8,408 nucleotides of DNA from Bacteroidota bacterium (GTDB lineage Bacteria; Bacteroidota; Bacteroidia; Bacteroidales; Prolixibacteraceae). This document shows positions 7,271 to 8,408 of the stretch, piece by piece. Location of the stretch: positions 1-8,408 of the forward strand of contig DAOVTY010000131.1 of the NCBI GenBank assembly GCA_030632865.1. Reading direction: 5' to 3'. The notes beneath the pieces are model-generated. The model was not told the origin of the DNA, made no database searches, and saw nothing but the letters and a program-made list of their open reading frames with translations. A program made the position numbers and the translations under genes. How positions within the stretch are numbered: position 1 is the stretch's first letter; each line of letters starts with the position of its first letter.

Positions 7271-7299
7271 TCGCCCAACAATTTAGGCAACCCTTTTAA
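7257..7299 (-). terminator. Hairpin with U-run after the SusE-like gene (terminator or attenuating intercistronic hairpin)
   Basis: In the minus-strand transcript, TTAAAAGGGTTGCC (7299-7286) pairs with GGCGACCCTTTTAA (7275-7262) over 14 base pairs including one G-U pair, with a 10-base loop. The run TTTTT (7261-7257) follows. On the plus strand the same position would be a C-A mismatch, so the structure is oriented for the minus-strand transcript. It starts 12 bases after the TAA of the SusE-like gene. With more genes of the same strand downstream, it may end only part of the transcripts or protect the upstream message from decay. Confidence 0.75.
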
Positions 7300-7311
7300 A
7301 TCTCACTATTT

Positions 7312-8408
7312 TTAGTTTTTAGTAACAGTCGCTTTTTGTATCCATGGGTCGAATGTAACGGTATAATTTCCGTCAGATTCAATTGTGATATTGTCTCCAC
7401 CCGCAGAGAGATTATCTAAATCTCCACCATAATTTACATCCCAACCATCGTTAGCTCTAAATTTAAATGAGCCTGACGAAACAAGGTCGAGTGTTGCTGT
7501 GAATACATTGTTTGTAGCATCCCATGTCATATCGGTATCATCATCCCAACTACCTTGAGCATCGCCAATTAAACCCCAACGATTTACAGAATAAGTGTAC
7601 GTGTTTGGTGTACTTAAATTCATTTCTATTGAGTAATCAGATTCAACGTCAACAGGAATATTTGCAGCACCAGCACCCAAATTTCCATCGGCTGCATCGC
7701 TACCATAATTGTAATCCCAATTATGATTAGCTCTGAATTTAATTTCGGCAGCAGTTAAATGCATTACACCTTGCCATGTTCCAGATGCCGAGTTAAAAGT
7801 CAACGGAGTTTCATCATCCCATCCAGAAGGAGAAGCACTTCCGATAATACCCCAAACTGTTGCAACGGCTGAGTAAGTCATAGCTACTGCATCGGCATTT
7901 ATTTTATAATAACCAGAAGGAGAACTCATGTTACCACCATCGGGGTCTAAAATTCCACCGCCATCACCGTAGTTTGGTCCGTCCCAATTTGGTTGAGTTG
8001 CAAACTTCCATGAGTTACTTGCATTTGCCATGTAAACATAACCTTCCAATTGGTCGGGAGAATCAATTGTACTAATTACCTGAGGTGATTTGTCGGGCGC
8101 CCAATTTGCCAACCCTGAACCAGGATAACTTGCTTCAATATAATCACCTGGAATATTCCAGGTAAGAATATCAGCAAGAGTAGTAAACTGAATGTCGTCT
8201 CCATAAGCTGTACCCGCACTGTTAGTTGCAAAAGCACGAACGTGGTAAGTAACGAATTTTTCCAGATTTTCGAGGTTGCTTACAAAAGCTCCCAATCCTG
8301 TTCCACCATCAATTTTATTGTCGTCGATAGTTGGTTCTGAATTCATACTCCAAACCAAACCTCTTGCAGTTATATTGCCACCACCATCGTATGTAACATC
8401 ACCACCAG
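7312..8408 (-). CDS. SusE/SusF-like outer-membrane glycan-binding protein (5' end outside window)
   Basis: The frame is open to the right edge, giving 364 complete residues; there is no need for the TTG at 8358 as start, because the coding sense continues upstream (GGDVTYDGGGNITARG joins smoothly to LVWSMNSEPT). Residues 1-76 of the visible part form a fibronectin/Ig-like domain of the kind common in Bacteroidota surface proteins (ARGLVWS..., YHVRAFATNSAGTAYGDDIQFTT). Three SusE/F-type modules follow: one at 8169-7861 (ANWAP, GYVYMANASNSWKFAT, NWDGPNYGDGGG, GYYKI) and two closer repeats at 7857-7585 and 7584-7315 (WGxIG, KFRAN, W, NYG). SusE and SusF are non-enzymatic lipoproteins that hold starch at the cell surface next to SusC/SusD, so a lipoprotein signal is expected on the missing N-terminus. 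The gene is upstream of the two glycosidase genes on the same strand. The exact ligand cannot be read from sequence. Confidence 0.85.
   Translation of the reverse strand, partial: GGDVTYDGGGNITARGLVWSMNSEPTIDDNKIDGGTGLGAFVSNLENLEKFVTYHVRAFATNSAGTAYGDDIQFTTLADILTWNIPGDYIEASYPGSGLANWAPDKSPQVISTIDSPDQLEGYVYMANASNSWKFATQPNWDGPNYGDGGGILDPDGGNMSSPSGYYKINADAVAMTYSAVATVWGIIGSASPSGWDDETPLTFNSASGTWQGVMHLTAAEIKFRANHNWDYNYGSDAADGNLGAGAANIPVDVESDYSIEMNLSTPNTYTYSVNRWGLIGDAQGSWDDDTDMTWDATNNVFTATLDLVSSGSFKFRANDGWDVNYGGDLDNLSAGGDNITIESDGNYTVTFDPWIQKATVTKN
7315..7857 (-). repeat. Tandem repeat of two ~90-residue SusE/F binding modules
   Basis: The two last modules of the SusE-like protein repeat the same order of motifs: VWGIIGSA.SGWDDETPLTF then KFRANHNWDYNYG (7857-7585), and RWGLIGDAQGSWDDDTDMTW then KFRANDGWDVNYGG (7584-7315). 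Both continue with an N-I core strand (AANIPV / GDNITI) and a Y-x-(I/V) strand. The aromatic Trp and Tyr residues in the KFRAN-W-NYG segment are the kind that stack on sugars in this family. The repeat is clear in protein but not at long stretches of DNA, so it is old. Confidence 0.8.

Larger units (their letters stand above)
7178..7311 (-). promoter_or_regulatory. Intercistronic leader between the SusE-like gene and the GH127-esterase gene
   Basis: This 134-base gap separates two genes of the same strand and holds the hairpin at 7257-7299. Downstream of the hairpin I find no good TTTG / TAnnTTTG promoter before the ATG at 7177. The most likely arrangement is therefore read-through from the SusE-like gene past a partial terminator, not a separate promoter. 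A second copy of the hairpin's 3' arm lies at 7220-7233. Confidence 0.5.

Noticed and set aside
7524..7730. Plus-strand open frame opposite the SusE-like repeats
   Set aside because: Its His/Asn/Gln-rich translation is the reverse reading of the repeat modules; no start context or family resemblance.
8356..8358. TTG at 8358 as start of the SusE-like gene
   Set aside because: The same frame stays open to the window edge and encodes a continuous fibronectin-like domain upstream of it, so the gene is simply cut by the window.
1..8408. CRISPR arrays, insertion sequences, tRNA or rRNA genes
   Set aside because: No spaced repeats, transposase coding sequence, terminal inverted repeats or RNA-gene-like structures were seen on either strand.

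Overview
The window looks like a piece of chromosome from a member of the Bacteroidota. It is AT-rich, the intergenic stretches carry Bacteroidota-type promoters (TTTG, about 20 bases, TAnnTTTG), one enzyme ends in a type IX secretion (T9SS) sorting domain, and another gene encodes a SusE/SusF-type glycan-binding surface protein. A genus cannot be named from this window alone; a free-living environmental Bacteroidota is plausible because T9SS is absent from most gut Bacteroides.

Layout. (1) Positions 1-82, minus strand: only the first 27 codons of a gene, encoding a twin-arginine (Tat) signal. (2) Positions 83-410: a divergent intergenic region with one good promoter candidate per direction. 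(3) Positions 411-1389, plus strand: a two-gene peroxide-defence operon, ahpC (mycobacterial-type peroxiredoxin) and osmC, closed by a strong hairpin terminator at 1435-1462. (4) Positions 1390-1584: a convergent gap. (5) Positions 1585-8408, minus strand: the downstream end of what appears to be a polysaccharide utilisation locus (PUL). In transcription order it contains a SusE/F-like binding protein (5' end outside the window), a large lipoprotein fusing a GH127-type (DUF1680) glycosidase to an alpha/beta-hydrolase esterase, and a multidomain GH13 alpha-amylase-family enzyme with a T9SS tail.

How they may work together. The SusE-like protein would hold glycan at the cell surface, the T9SS-exported GH13 enzyme would cut alpha-glucan, and the lipoprotein fusion would remove an ester group and a furanoside-type or related decoration. 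The SusC/SusD transporter pair expected in such a locus is not in the window and would lie beyond the right edge. The odd element is the GH127-esterase fusion between two genes that otherwise look like starch-utilisation parts. A hairpin between the SusE-like gene and the enzymes, with its 3' arm repeated downstream, could lower expression of the enzymes relative to the binding protein.
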